This document shows positions 19,873 to 28,692 of a stretch of 64,000 nucleotides of DNA, piece by piece. Origin of the DNA: Methylobacterium planeticum (GTDB lineage: Bacteria > Pseudomonadota > Alphaproteobacteria > Rhizobiales > Beijerinckiaceae); contig NZ_VZZJ01000019.1 of the NCBI RefSeq assembly GCF_008806345.1, forward strand, positions 36,633-100,632. The letters are read 5' to 3'. A model generated the notes under the pieces. That model had not been told where the DNA came from. It ran no database searches and worked only from the letters and a program-made list of their open reading frames with translations. The position numbers and the translations under genes were made by a program. Within the stretch, counting starts at the first letter, position 1. Each line of letters starts with the position of its first letter.

Positions 19873-20871
19873 TTGCTGCGCCTCGCCCTGATCCTCAGAC
19901 GAAACCTGCCCCGGATGCTGGGCTTCGCCATGATCCCGTTGATCCGCGGGCTCTTCCTCCTGGCCCGTGCGCTCGGGCCTGAGCGCGCGAGCGATCTCGG
20001 CGGCGCCCTGTTCCGGACCCTCGGGCCTCGGCTTCCGGCCCATCGGACCGCCATCGCGAACCTGCGGGCCGCCTTCCCCGAACGGGATCGGGCGGAGATC
20101 CAGGCGCTGGCCCGCGAGGCCTGGGACAATCTCGGCCGTACGGGGGCGGAATACGCCCACCTCGCCACCCTCTTCGATTACGATCCCGCCATCGCCACGA
20201 CCCAGCGCATGGAGGTGGAGGGGATCGACCACTTCTTCGCCCTGCGCGACGACGGCCGGCCGGGCCTCGTCTTCTCGGCCCACCTCGCCAATTGGGAATT
20301 GCCCGCGATCTGCGCCGCGAAATTCGGGCTGGAGACCACCGCGGTGTTCCGGCCCCCGAACAACCCGGCCGCCGCCCGCCTCGTTCAGGAGGTGCGTCGC
20401 GAGACCATGGGGGGCCTCGCCGCCGCCGGACCCGGCGCGGCCTTCGCCATGCAGGGCGTGGTGGAGCGGGGCGGCCATCTCGGCCAGCTCATCGACCAGC
20501 ACTTCACCCGCGGCGTCGTGGTGGAGTTCTTCGGCCAGCCCTGCCTCGGCAATCCGCTGCTTGCCAAGCTCGCCCGCCACTACGATTGCCCCGTCCACGG
20601 CGCCCGGGTCATCCGGCGGCCCGGCGCGCGCTTCCGCCTGGAGCTGACCCCGCCGCTCGATCTGCCGCGGGATGCCACCGGCGCCATCGACGTGCAGGGC
20701 GCCATGCAGGCGATGACCCGGGAGGTCGAGGCCTGGGTGCGGGAGAATCCGGGACAGTGGCTCTGGATGCACCGGCGCTGGCGCCCCGCGATGCTGCCGA
20801 AGCCCAAGGTCGATGGTGACGCAGCTCATGCCAACGTGAAGTCCGTTGCGCCCGACCGTGCGTTCACATGA
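19873..20871 (+). CDS. lpxXL: Lipid A very-long-chain fatty acid acyltransferase LpxXL
   Basis: HtrB/LpxL-family inner-membrane acyltransferase that moves the VLCFA from AcpXL to lipid A. The 332-residue call uses TTG 19873, and ATG 19915 is an alternative. The catalytic HxxxxE is HLANWE (His137, Glu142), followed by ETTAVFRPPNNPAAARLVQE and later DQHFTRGVVVEFFG. One N-terminal hydrophobic segment (IPLIRGLFLLARAL) anchors the protein. It is last in the cluster, and the assignment rests on the acpXL context. Confidence 0.9.
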   Translation: MLRLALILRRNLPRMLGFAMIPLIRGLFLLARALGPERASDLGGALFRTLGPRLPAHRTAIANLRAAFPERDRAEIQALAREAWDNLGRTGAEYAHLATLFDYDPAIATTQRMEVEGIDHFFALRDDGRPGLVFSAHLANWELPAICAAKFGLETTAVFRPPNNPAAARLVQEVRRETMGGLAAAGPGAAFAMQGVVERGGHLGQLIDQHFTRGVVVEFFGQPCLGNPLLAKLARHYDCPVHGARVIRRPGARFRLELTPPLDLPRDATGAIDVQGAMQAMTREVEAWVRENPGQWLWMHRRWRPAMLPKPKVDGDAAHANVKSVAPDRAFT

Positions 20872-20872
20872 G

Positions 20873-21637
20873 ATGAGACCCGATGCGCCTCGGCCGCGCC
20901 CCCGTCTCGCGGCGCTCCTGATCGGCGTGGGGTCGGCGCTCCTTCCGCCCGCGGGGCCAGCGCTCGCGGCCGAGCCGTTGCGGGCCGTGGTGGAACTCTT
21001 CACGAGCCAGGGCTGCGCCGTCTGCCCCCCGGCCGACCAGATGCTCGGTGAACTGGCGCGACGCCCGGGCATCCTGGCCCTGACCTTGCCGGTGACCTAC
21101 TGGGACTATCTCGGCTGGAAGGACACCCTGGCCCTGCCGCCATTCAGCGAGCGGCAGCGGGCCTATGCCAGCGCCCATGGCGAGCGCCAGCTCTACACGC
21201 CGCAGGCCGTCATCAACGGCGGCGCCATCGTGGTCGCCTCCGACCGGCCGAACGTCGAGCGGATCCTGCGCGAGACCCGGGCACTCAACACCTTGCGGGT
21301 GCCCGTGGCGAGCGAGGAGCACGGCGAGCGCATCATCGTGGAGATCGGGGCCGATGCCGACCCGGGCGCCAAGGGCGACGTCTGGCTGATTCCGGTCCTG
21401 CGCCATCGGCCGGTCTCGGTCGAGCGCGGCGAGAACAAGGGCCGGGTCGTCGTCTACGTCAACGTCGCGCGCGGTCTCCAGCGACTCGGCCCCTGGACCG
21501 GCCAGCCCGCGCAGTTCGAGGTGCCCCGCAGCACCACGCGGGTCGGCGAGGCCGATACCTACGTCATCGTGGTCCAGGGCGCCTCCGGCGGCCGCCCCGG
21601 CCGGATCTGGGGCGCCGCCAAGGGACCGGGCCTCTGA
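20873..21637 (+). CDS. DUF1223 secreted thioredoxin-fold protein
   Basis: A 254-residue protein with an N-terminal signal peptide (LAALLIGVGSALLPPAGPALA). It shows the DUF1223 signature: VVELFTSQGCAVCPPADQML with a CxxC pair, then PVTYWDYLGWKDTLALPPFS, and YTPQAVINGG. The function is unknown; a periplasmic thiol-redox role is suggested by the CxxC. ATG 20873 begins one base after the lpxXL stop, so the genes may be co-transcribed. Confidence 0.87.
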   Translation: MRPDAPRPRPRLAALLIGVGSALLPPAGPALAAEPLRAVVELFTSQGCAVCPPADQMLGELARRPGILALTLPVTYWDYLGWKDTLALPPFSERQRAYASAHGERQLYTPQAVINGGAIVVASDRPNVERILRETRALNTLRVPVASEEHGERIIVEIGADADPGAKGDVWLIPVLRHRPVSVERGENKGRVVVYVNVARGLQRLGPWTGQPAQFEVPRSTTRVGEADTYVIVVQGASGGRPGRIWGAAKGPGL

Positions 21638-21679
21638 ACCGCGCGCGGACCGCCTCCGTCAGAGGCGGCGTGCGGAGCC

Positions 21680-22954
21680 TCAGACCCACTCGCCCCCACG
21701 CATCACCGGCACGGCGCGGCCATCCGGCGTGAGGCCGTCGACGTCGATCTGGTCCGAACCGATCATCCAATCGATGTGGATCAGGCTGCGGTTGGCGCCG
21801 CGCTCGGCGAGGTCGGCCTCGCTGAAATCCGCGCCGCCGTTGCGGAAGCACTTGCTGTAGGCTTGGCCGAGGGCGATGTGGCTCGCGGCGTTCTCGTCGT
21901 AGAGGGTGTTGTAGAACAGGAGCCCCGAGGCCGAGATTGCCGAGGAGGCCGGCACCAGGGCGACCTCGCCGAGGCGGCGGGCACCCGCATCGGTGTCGAG
22001 GACGCGGGCCAGCACGTCGGCGCCCGCGCGCGCCGCGGATTCGACGATCCGCCCGCCCTCGAAGCGCACCCGGATGCCGTCGATCAGGGTGCCCTGGTAG
22101 GAGAGGGGCTTCGTGCTGGTCACGTGCCCGTCGACCCGCGCCTTATGGGGCGTGGTGAACACCTCCTCGGTCGGGATGTTCGCGTTGCAGAGGATGCCGG
22201 ACCGGGAGGTCGAGGCCCCGCCGCACCATTCATGGTCGTCGGCGAGCCCCACGGTCAGGTCTGTGCCGGGGCCGCGGAAGCGGAGCGCCGCGAACCGATG
22301 CTCGTTGAGCCAGACGGTGCGGGTGGCGAGATCCGCGTTGTGGCGCTCCCACGCCGCGACCGGATCGGGCCCATCGACCCGGGAGGCGGCGAAGATCGCG
22401 TCCCAGAGCCTCGTCACCGCCTCGTTTTCGGGCAGGTCCGGGAAGACCGTGCGGGCCCAGGGGGGCGTTGCCGCCGAGACGATGGTCCAGTTGGTCGCGA
22501 AGTTGGCGATGAGTTCGAGGGCCGGCACGTAAGCCTTGGAGCGGGCCCGATTGGCCCGCGCAACCTTGTCCGAATCCTGGCCTGCCAGGAGCGAGGGATC
22601 GTCGCCGCTGATCGCGAGCCGGGCCGCACCGCTGCGGAAGGCATCGGCCATGCCGCCGTAGAGCCAGCCGGCCGCCGTGTCGAAGGCGGCCTCCGGTGCG
22701 TGAGCGAAGCGGGCGAGCGTCGCGGCATCGTCCGCGTACAGGGTCGTCACCAGGGACGCGCCGGCCTTGTAGGCCTGCTCCGTGATCGCCCGGGCGAGCG
22801 GCACCGCGTCGAGGGGCGCCGTCATCACGAGTTCCTGCCCGGGGCGAAGGTTCAATCCGACCCGCACCGCGACTTCGGCCAGACGGTCGAGGCGCTCCGT
22901 GAAGGGCGCCCCCGACGGGGTGCCGGCGGCCTTCGGGTTCTGGGGAGCCGTCAT
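21680..22954 (-). CDS. M29-family aminopeptidase
   Basis: Cytoplasmic metallo-aminopeptidase of the thermophilic aminopeptidase T/AmpS/PepS family (424 residues, typical length). Metal-binding and family blocks are visible: CNANIPTEEVFTTPHK with Glu residues, GQAYSKCFRNGG, and RSLIHIDWMIGSDQIDVDG near the C terminus. It converges with the DUF1223 gene. Specificity is not predictable. Confidence 0.9.
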   Translation of the reverse strand: MTAPQNPKAAGTPSGAPFTERLDRLAEVAVRVGLNLRPGQELVMTAPLDAVPLARAITEQAYKAGASLVTTLYADDAATLARFAHAPEAAFDTAAGWLYGGMADAFRSGAARLAISGDDPSLLAGQDSDKVARANRARSKAYVPALELIANFATNWTIVSAATPPWARTVFPDLPENEAVTRLWDAIFAASRVDGPDPVAAWERHNADLATRTVWLNEHRFAALRFRGPGTDLTVGLADDHEWCGGASTSRSGILCNANIPTEEVFTTPHKARVDGHVTSTKPLSYQGTLIDGIRVRFEGGRIVESAARAGADVLARVLDTDAGARRLGEVALVPASSAISASGLLFYNTLYDENAASHIALGQAYSKCFRNGGADFSEADLAERGANRSLIHIDWMIGSDQIDVDGLTPDGRAVPVMRGGEWV

Positions 22955-23032
22955 GGGTGGCAGGTCCTCGCGCTGTCCGTGCCGATCTCAAGCCTCAAGA
23001 TCAGGGGCAAGATCGGTGCGAGTTCGGCCGAT

Positions 23033-23326
23033 TCAAGCGGCACGCGACCAAGTGATCTCGCCGAGGTTCTCCCGGAAGGCGAAGCGCATCAGATGATCGG
23101 AGACCACATTCTCGAGGCGGGTCAGGCCAGCCGGGTCCGCCGTGACGACGCGCATCAGCAGCGCATCGGGTTCGGCCTCGAAAGTGCAGACCCGGTCCTC
23201 GCCGAACGGCACCGTGCCGTGCTCCGCCGTGCTCTCGACCGGGAATTTATGGCTCCAGTGGCGGCAGAGCTGCTGCAGGTAGCGGCTGGCCTCGGCGGTC
23301 TGTACGCGGGCCTGTGAGGTGGGCAT
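23033..23326 (-). CDS. DUF2218 family protein
   Basis: A 97-residue protein matching the DUF2218 pattern: ASRYLQQLCRHWSHKFPV, then GTVPFGEDRVCTF, and a C-terminal DHLMRFAFRENLGEITW. Family members are small soluble proteins, sometimes near iron or siderophore genes; no such gene is seen here. The function is unknown. Confidence 0.85.
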   Translation of the reverse strand: MPTSQARVQTAEASRYLQQLCRHWSHKFPVESTAEHGTVPFGEDRVCTFEAEPDALLMRVVTADPAGLTRLENVVSDHLMRFAFRENLGEITWSRAA

Positions 23327-23790
23327 GGATTCGTCTCCTTGTCTCGATCACGCGTGCGATTCGTCGGAGCTGCGGCTCATGCGGACGGCGTGCCATCCAC
23401 CCCGTTGGGGCAGGGCGCGACCGCAGATCCCGAGAATTTCGCGAAAGCCGTTAAGGTCTCGATAACGCACCGACCTGCGCCCCTCACCCGAAATTCCGAT
23501 CGCTCCGTCGCGCCGGAGGCTGGGTTCGCCCCGGCTACCCGTGCGCGATAAGGTTCCCATCCTGACCGGTATTTGTGCGCCGCACAATAGCTGCCCCGGC
23601 AAAGGATCACGGCATCCCAAGGGGTCGTTCGCCCGACGGACCGGCAAGATCACCTCTGCCTCCGGCACGATCCTCGAAATCGTGATCGCCTCGAAATCGT
23701 GATCGCGCCGACACCGCTCGGATTAACGCTCCCGGGGCCGATTGCGTTGCATCGCACCAGCCTCCGAGGCTCGTGAGCGGCCGTGGGTCG
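23327..23790. other. Intergenic region with a 17-bp tandem repeat
   Basis: These 464 bp hold no convincing gene. The short open frames at 23339-23551 (plus) and 23348-23668 (minus) look non-coding. The region contains a perfect two-copy 17-bp tandem repeat at 23673-23689 and 23690-23706. It presumably carries the DUF2218 promoter. Confidence 0.5.
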
Positions 23791-25230
23791 TCAGGACGTT
23801 CGAGACTCGTCGCTCACCACCTTGCCGGGGTTCAGGAGGTTGGCCGGATCGAGGGCGGCTTTCAGGCGGCGCATCAGGTCGAGGCCGACAGGGTCCCCAT
23901 AATGCTGCAGCGCGTCGCGCTTGATCAGGCCGATGCCGTGTTCCGCCGCGATCGAGCCGTTCAGACGCGCGACGCTGTCGTGGACGATGCGGTTGAAGCG
24001 GCCCCATTCCGCCAGGAAGGCTGCCCGGTCCATGCCCAGAGGCTGGCTCAGGTTGAAATGGATGTTGCCGTCGCCGAAATGCCCGAAGGCGCAGGGGCGC
24101 AGACCTGGCATCGCGGCGCGGCAGGCGGCTTCCGCCTCCTCCAGGAAGTCCGGCAGGCGAGCGAGGGGCACCGAGACGTCGTGCTTGATCGAGGCGCCCT
24201 CGTGCCGCTGCGCCTCCGGCAGTCCCTCGCGGAGCGCCCAGAGGGCGGCGTTTTGCGCCTCGCTCGCCCCGATCGTCGCGTCCTCGACGATCCCCGCCGC
24301 GAGGGCGTCGGCGAGGGCCGCCTCGAGGGCCGCCCCCATCCCGTCCCCGGGCCGGGGGCTCGAGAACTCGACGAGGGCGTAGGTGTCGTGGGCTGCGGCG
24401 AGGGGGCGGACGGCGCCCGGCATATGCGCCAGGACGATGTCGAGGCCGAAGCGCGGCATCACCTCGAAGGCGGTGAGGCCCGGGCCGACCACGCGCCGCA
24501 TCGTTTCGAACAGGGCGAGGGCGGCGCGCGGCGAGGCGAGCCCGACGAAGCCGACCGCCCGCGAGAGCGGCTTCGGGAACAGCTTCAGGGTCGCGGCCGT
24601 GATGATCCCGAGGGTGCCCTCGGACCCGACGAAGAGATGCTTGAGGTCGTAGCCGGCATTGTTCTTCCGCAGCCCCTTCAGCCCGTTCCAGATCCGGCCA
24701 TCGGCGAGCACCACCTCGAGGCCGAGCACGAGGTCGCGGGCATTGCCATAGGCGAGGACGGCGGTGCCGCCCGCGTTGGTGGCGAGGTTGCCGCCGATGC
24801 TGCAGGAGCCCTCCGAGGCAAGGGAGAGCGGGAACAGGAGGCTTGCCGCCGCCGCCGCCGCCTGCACCTCGGCGAGGATCGCACCGGCCTCGATCGTGAG
24901 CGTCGCGCCGACAGGGTCAAGGTCGCGGATGCGGGACAGGCGCGCGAGGGAGAGCACGATGCCGCCGCGCGGCACCCCGCCGCCGACGAGGCCGGTATTG
25001 CCACCCTGCGCCACGATCGGCACCCCCGCCGCGGCGCAGGTCCCGACCGTGAAGGCGACCTCGGCGGTGTCGGCCGGCCGCACCAGGGCGCAGGCCGTGC
25101 CGCGATAGAGGCCGCGGGTCTCGACCAAGTGGGGCGCGAGGGCCTCCGCCTCGGTGAGCACCTGCGCCGGACCCAGGCGCCCGCGCAGGGCCGCCAGCAC
25201 GGCGTCGGAGATCGGGGCGGGCTCGGTCAT
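23791..25230 (-). CDS. FAD-linked oxidase (D-2-hydroxyacid/2-hydroxyglutarate dehydrogenase-like)
   Basis: A 479-residue flavoprotein of the GlcD/D-lactate/D-2-hydroxyglutarate dehydrogenase family. The FAD_binding_4 domain has PIVAQGGNTGLVGGGVPRGG and GSCSIGGNLATNAGGTAVLA. The C-terminal substrate/metal block is CAFGHFGDGNIHFN, with HGIGLIKRDAL near the end. It likely oxidises a D-2-hydroxyacid in the cytoplasm. It diverges from the FAH-family hydrolase gene, which fits a small organic-acid catabolism locus (inference). Confidence 0.9.
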   Translation of the reverse strand: MTEPAPISDAVLAALRGRLGPAQVLTEAEALAPHLVETRGLYRGTACALVRPADTAEVAFTVGTCAAAGVPIVAQGGNTGLVGGGVPRGGIVLSLARLSRIRDLDPVGATLTIEAGAILAEVQAAAAAASLLFPLSLASEGSCSIGGNLATNAGGTAVLAYGNARDLVLGLEVVLADGRIWNGLKGLRKNNAGYDLKHLFVGSEGTLGIITAATLKLFPKPLSRAVGFVGLASPRAALALFETMRRVVGPGLTAFEVMPRFGLDIVLAHMPGAVRPLAAAHDTYALVEFSSPRPGDGMGAALEAALADALAAGIVEDATIGASEAQNAALWALREGLPEAQRHEGASIKHDVSVPLARLPDFLEEAEAACRAAMPGLRPCAFGHFGDGNIHFNLSQPLGMDRAAFLAEWGRFNRIVHDSVARLNGSIAAEHGIGLIKRDALQHYGDPVGLDLMRRLKAALDPANLLNPGKVVSDESRTS

Positions 25231-25374
25231 GATCGTCCGGGGATATCAGCGCCGCGCAAGGGGTGGGATGGCGCCGACCGTCGCATCCGCTAGATACCAG
25301 ACAGACCGGACCTTTGCAGGGCGGCGCGCCCGGCCGGCGCGGCGCCCCACCGGTCGAGGCCACGAGGCAACGCC

Positions 25375-26073
25375 ATGCTCTCCGTCATCCCGAACCCGCC
25401 GCGCGTCGCGCTGCCGATCGTCGGCAGCGCGGACCTGTTCCCCGTCCGCCGCCTGTACTGCGTGGGGCGCAACTACGCCGCCCATGCCCGAGAGATGGGC
25501 GCCGATCCCGAGCGCGAGCCGCCCTTCTTCTTCATGAAGCCCGCCGACGCCCTGCAGATCGCGGGCGGGGCGGACCCGGTGCCCCATCCCTATCCGCCGC
25601 GCACGCGGAACTACCATTTCGAGGTCGAGCTGGTGGCGGCCCTGGGCACGGGCGGACGCGACATTCCCGTCGCGTCCGCCCTCGACCACGTCTACGGCTA
25701 CGCGGTCGGCCTCGACATGACCCGGCGCGACCTGCAGGACGAGGCCAAGCGCATGGCGCGCCCCTGGGACCTCGGCAAGGCGGCCGATGCCTCGGCGCCG
25801 ATCGGCCCGCTGCACCCTGTGAGCCGGATCGGGCACCCGGACCGCGGGCTGATCGGGCTCTCGGTCGACGGAGCGCCGCGCCAGAAGGGCGACCTCTCCG
25901 AGATGATCTGGTCGGTGGCCGAGCAGATCGCCTACCTGTCGGCCTATTTCGAGCTGCAGCCGGGCGACCTCTTGTTCACCGGCACCCCTTCCGGCGTCGG
26001 CCCGGTCCAGCGCGGGGAGACGATGGTGGCGAGCATCGCAGGGCTCGGCGAGATCGCGCTCGCGGTGGTCTGA
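25375..26073 (+). CDS. Fumarylacetoacetate hydrolase family protein
   Basis: A 232-residue FAH-fold hydrolase/decarboxylase. It has the active-site entry CVGRNYAAHAREMG, PFFFMKPADAL, the metal-binding ExE-type block YHFEVELVAALG, and the family end block GDLLFTGTPSGVGPVQRGE. Similar to FAHD1-type acylpyruvate hydrolases/oxaloacetate decarboxylases; the substrate is uncertain. ATG 25375 is the chosen start. Confidence 0.9.
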   Translation: MLSVIPNPPRVALPIVGSADLFPVRRLYCVGRNYAAHAREMGADPEREPPFFFMKPADALQIAGGADPVPHPYPPRTRNYHFEVELVAALGTGGRDIPVASALDHVYGYAVGLDMTRRDLQDEAKRMARPWDLGKAADASAPIGPLHPVSRIGHPDRGLIGLSVDGAPRQKGDLSEMIWSVAEQIAYLSAYFELQPGDLLFTGTPSGVGPVQRGETMVASIAGLGEIALAVV

Positions 26074-26081
26074 TCGCCCGG

Positions 26082-26546
26082 ATGCTCCTCGATCGGCCGC
26101 TGCTGCGGCGCCTTTTCCATCTCGGTGCCCTAGCTACGCGCGGCATGACGCTCGGGGTGCGCGGCGCCGCGATCGACGCGCAGGGTCGCGTCTGCCTCGT
26201 GCGGCACACCTACGTGACGGGCTGGCACCTGCCCGGCGGCGGCATCGAGCCCGGCGAGGCCGCCCCCGACGCCATGATGCGCGAGTTCCGCGAGGAGGCG
26301 GAGATCCTGCCGACGGCGGGATTGCGCCTGCACGGCTTCTACCGGAATGCCGCCGCGGCCGGCCGCGACCACGTCGCCCTCTACGTCGCCCCCGCCTTCA
26401 CAATCCTGGGGCGCAAGGCGCCCGACCGCGAGATCGCGGAATGCGGCTTCTTCCCCTGCGACGCCCTGCCGGAGGAGACCACGCGGGCGACCCGCGCCCG
26501 TCTCGACGAGATCCGCGACGGGCTCCCGCCGGCCGCTCTCTGGTGA
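26082..26546 (+). CDS. NUDIX hydrolase
   Basis: A 154-residue hydrolase of nucleoside-diphosphate-linked compounds. The Nudix box is GGGIEPGEAAPDAMMREFREE and following AEI, with the REFxEE core intact. ATG 26082 lies 8 bp after the preceding stop, so it is probably co-transcribed with the FAH-family gene. The substrate is unknown. Confidence 0.9.
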   Translation: MLLDRPLLRRLFHLGALATRGMTLGVRGAAIDAQGRVCLVRHTYVTGWHLPGGGIEPGEAAPDAMMREFREEAEILPTAGLRLHGFYRNAAAAGRDHVALYVAPAFTILGRKAPDREIAECGFFPCDALPEETTRATRARLDEIRDGLPPAALW

Positions 26547-26676
26547 GGCGGAGCGGGCGCGCCGCCCAGGCGGAAACCCTCAAACTCAGCGCTTGCAACC
26601 TCCGGCGGAATGGTGTTTAGAGATCGCCGTCCGGGGCCGCCGGGGCCGACAGCCTCGCAACGGCGCCGCTGTGAGA

Positions 26677-26751
26677 GCGGGTGTAGCTCAGGGGTAGAGC
26701 ACAACCTTGCCAAGGTTGGGGTCGAGGGTTCGAATCCCTTCGCCCGCTCCA
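26677..26751 (+). tRNA. tRNA-Gly (GCC anticodon)
   Basis: The 75-nt cloverleaf includes an encoded CCA. Acceptor strand GCGGGTG pairs with CGCCCGC, the D arm is GCTC-AGGGGTA-GAGC, the anticodon stem-loop is CAACC-TTGCCAA-GGTTG with GCC at 35-36-37 type positions, and the T arm is GAGGG-TTCGAAT-CCCTT. Its 3' half from 26706 is the left copy of the att repeat, so the gene stays intact after integration. Confidence 0.97.
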
Positions 26752-26818
26752 ATTTTCCCAACCGACTGAATGACTTAGAGGCCGCCTTCGGGCGGCCTTA
26801 GTCGTTTCTGGGAACGCG
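26706..26818 (+). repeat. attL: left copy of 113-bp direct repeat
   Basis: Identical to 45279-45391. It starts in the tRNA-Gly anticodon loop, runs through the tRNA 3' end and the hairpin terminator, and after one mismatch at 26819 continues identical to 26834. The crossover point lies somewhere inside it. Confidence 0.92.
26779..26798 (+). terminator. tRNA-Gly terminator hairpin
   Basis: An 8-bp stem (AGGCCGCC/GGCGGCCT) closed by a TTCG tetraloop lies 27 bp after the tRNA. The same hairpin is duplicated at 45352-45371 in the right att copy. Confidence 0.75.
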
Positions 26819-26948
26819 CGGAAGCAGGGCGGAAGCAACAGAACCGCGAGTTTGGCGGCCTTGTCGCGACAGCATGCCGCGCCAAATGCTGGCTCGCTGG
26901 TGAGCGCGGTTGCGCACCGAACGCTTGCGGGGAGAGGGGGGCCTGATC

Positions 26949-27131
26949 GTGAACCAACGCACTCAGATGCTGATCGCCGGCGCGGCGATCTGCGCTCTCG
27001 CTACAGCTGCCGTGCTGCTGATCCTGGAGCCCGACGACCCGAAGGTAGCGCTGGGCGACACCGCTGCCGCTGCGCTGTTCGCCTCAATCATCGTGCTCGG
27101 GAAGATCCGCCGGGATCAATGGGAGCGATGA
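26949..27131 (+). CDS. Small membrane protein of element left end
   Basis: A 60-residue product from GTG 26949, preceded by a strong GGAGAGGGGGG site. It has one hydrophobic helix (MLIAGAAICALATAAVLLIL) followed by a conserved EPDDPKVALGDTAAAALFA segment and a second moderately hydrophobic stretch ending in KIRRDQWER. A close paralogue lies at 45521-45703 immediately inside the right att copy. The function is unknown. Its stop overlaps the next start (ATGA). Confidence 0.72.
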   Translation: MNQRTQMLIAGAAICALATAAVLLILEPDDPKVALGDTAAAALFASIIVLGKIRRDQWER

Positions 27132-27472
27132 CCCCCGCCATTCTCACTGAGACGCTAAGCGCCAGGATTTTCGCCATCGAGGGCGCGCTCGGACTCATCC
27201 GGCAACGGCAGGACGTTCACACGCAGGGCCGCAACGTTCGCGCCTACCTGATGGACGTGCTTGATCTCGTGCGACGCGATCCTGGTATCGATGCAGCGGT
27301 TGATGACCTGCACCGCAGTGTCTGCGCCTTTGTAGAGGCTGAACCAGCCGAGGGTGGCGTGGAGGCAAGGCGGTTAAGGCTGCTCGACGACGCTCACTCT
27401 CGTCTCCTCGATCGGCTGAGGGCTGCGGGCATCAAGATTGCGCCATCAGGCGGCAAAGACGGGATAGGCTGA
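27128..27472 (+). CDS. Hypothetical helical protein coupled to membrane gene
   Basis: A 114-residue product starting at ATG 27128, overlapping the previous stop by 4 bp. The protein is mostly helical and charged, with no signal peptide or cysteine-rich motif (one Cys). In the right-hand paralogous module this gene is missing apart from a few similar codons at its start. No family is recognised. Confidence 0.65.
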   Translation: MTPAILTETLSARIFAIEGALGLIRQRQDVHTQGRNVRAYLMDVLDLVRRDPGIDAAVDDLHRSVCAFVEAEPAEGGVEARRLRLLDDAHSRLLDRLRAAGIKIAPSGGKDGIG

Positions 27473-27474
27473 GG

Positions 27475-27522
27475 ATGGCCGTTGTTACGGAGCACCTGAA
27501 GGCGAAGGGCTATCTGAAGTAA
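27475..27522 (+). CDS. Possible 15-residue coupled peptide
   Basis: ATG 27475 to TAA 27522 would encode MAVVTEHLKAKGYLK, directly after the 114-residue gene. A 15-residue peptide of similar pattern (TExLxxKGxL) follows the paralogous membrane gene at 45700-45747. The recurrence suggests a real small peptide or a coupling leader, but evidence is thin. Confidence 0.3.
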   Translation: MAVVTEHLKAKGYLK

Positions 27523-27540
27523 GCAAATTCTCTGTGCGCG

Positions 27541-28563
27541 GTGAATAGTGAGCTGATAACTATGGTGGCATCGAAGCGATGGGTGGTTGCTTATAGCATT
27601 GACGCCACTGCAGGGCTTTATGACGAGCTTGAAAGTCTGAACTACACTCATCCTCGCGGAAAATTCAGCATAACTTTGAAAGAGAAAAGCGATCTTATGC
27701 TCGAAGAAGAGCATATGATAGCTTTTTTAATATTGAGCAGCCATACGATTGTATCAGCGCATGAAGCTGCAGATGATTATCTGCAAGAATGGATCAATCA
27801 TCTCTGCTTTGTAACATGTGGTTCTTTCCGTCGGCGAAGAAAGATCTTTGTATTAGATTGGTCGGACGGGATTAAAGAACGGGAAAGTCTGATATGGACC
27901 GATGCGCTAAATGGGCCGTATATTGGATTTTTGAATGCTGAAATATTGAAATCGATTGAAGCACTTCAAGCAGTCGAATTAACTACACCGCAACGTAGTG
28001 CGTTACGCTGGTTTTCTGCTGGCCTCAGAGCCGAAATAGAAGAGGATCAATTTCAGTATTTCTGGTTTTGCCTGGAAATATCTGCGACATCTAGAAAAAA
28101 TAAAATGAAAGTCACAGACAAGTGCCAGTTCTGCAGCGGGGATCTTAAGTGCTCTCAATGCGACAAAGTCTCGACTCACCGCCCATTTGCCAAGCAAGAT
28201 ATACAAAATTGGCTCAGAGAAATGCAAGTTGAAGATGATATAATAGCGTGTCTTTTTAAAACTCGAAATACGCTGCTTCACGGCGAAGATCGTGATGGCG
28301 TTGAGTCGGCAATAAGAGAACAACAACCGGACTTTGTTTTTGAGCAAGCGGTGAATTTGATCGGGAAGATTGCTTGGACGTCGCTATTGCGGTCCATTGA
28401 CGGATCTGTTCGCATTCAGGATCTATATCTAGTCGGCAAGGACGATTTTGTGCGGCGAGTAGTGCGCGGGCAAGCGCAAGTTTTTGTAGGCACTCCCATT
28501 AGCGAACATGATCCCCAAATCGAACAAATAATTTTGCCTAAGATTTCTTTGGTAAAGAAATAA
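27541..28563 (+). CDS. HEPN-domain (MauJ/Apea-like) protein
   Basis: A 340-residue, visibly AT-rich gene unlike the surrounding codon use, so probably transferred. The C-terminal half resembles Apea-like HEPN proteins such as MauJ: ALRWFSAGLRAEIEEDQFQY, a four-Cys zinc knuckle (Cys195, Cys198, Cys204, Cys207), and the RxxxxH motif RNTLLHG (Arg242, His247). HEPN proteins with this motif are often RNases in toxin or defence systems; MauJ itself has no known biochemical role. GTG 27541 lacks a clear ribosome site and ATG 27562 is an alternative. It is followed by an HNH gene on the same strand. Confidence 0.68.
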   Translation: MNSELITMVASKRWVVAYSIDATAGLYDELESLNYTHPRGKFSITLKEKSDLMLEEEHMIAFLILSSHTIVSAHEAADDYLQEWINHLCFVTCGSFRRRRKIFVLDWSDGIKERESLIWTDALNGPYIGFLNAEILKSIEALQAVELTTPQRSALRWFSAGLRAEIEEDQFQYFWFCLEISATSRKNKMKVTDKCQFCSGDLKCSQCDKVSTHRPFAKQDIQNWLREMQVEDDIIACLFKTRNTLLHGEDRDGVESAIREQQPDFVFEQAVNLIGKIAWTSLLRSIDGSVRIQDLYLVGKDDFVRRVVRGQAQVFVGTPISEHDPQIEQIILPKISLVKK

Positions 28564-28692
28564 ATGTATTCGCCTAGTATGCAGCTTCAAATCACGGGTG
28601 CCGCGCCAAGTGGGCCACCCTCGACAACCGCGCATGGCCGGATACATTTCCTGGCTGGGATCCCGCCTTGCTCGGTGTGAGTTTTGTGGCCT

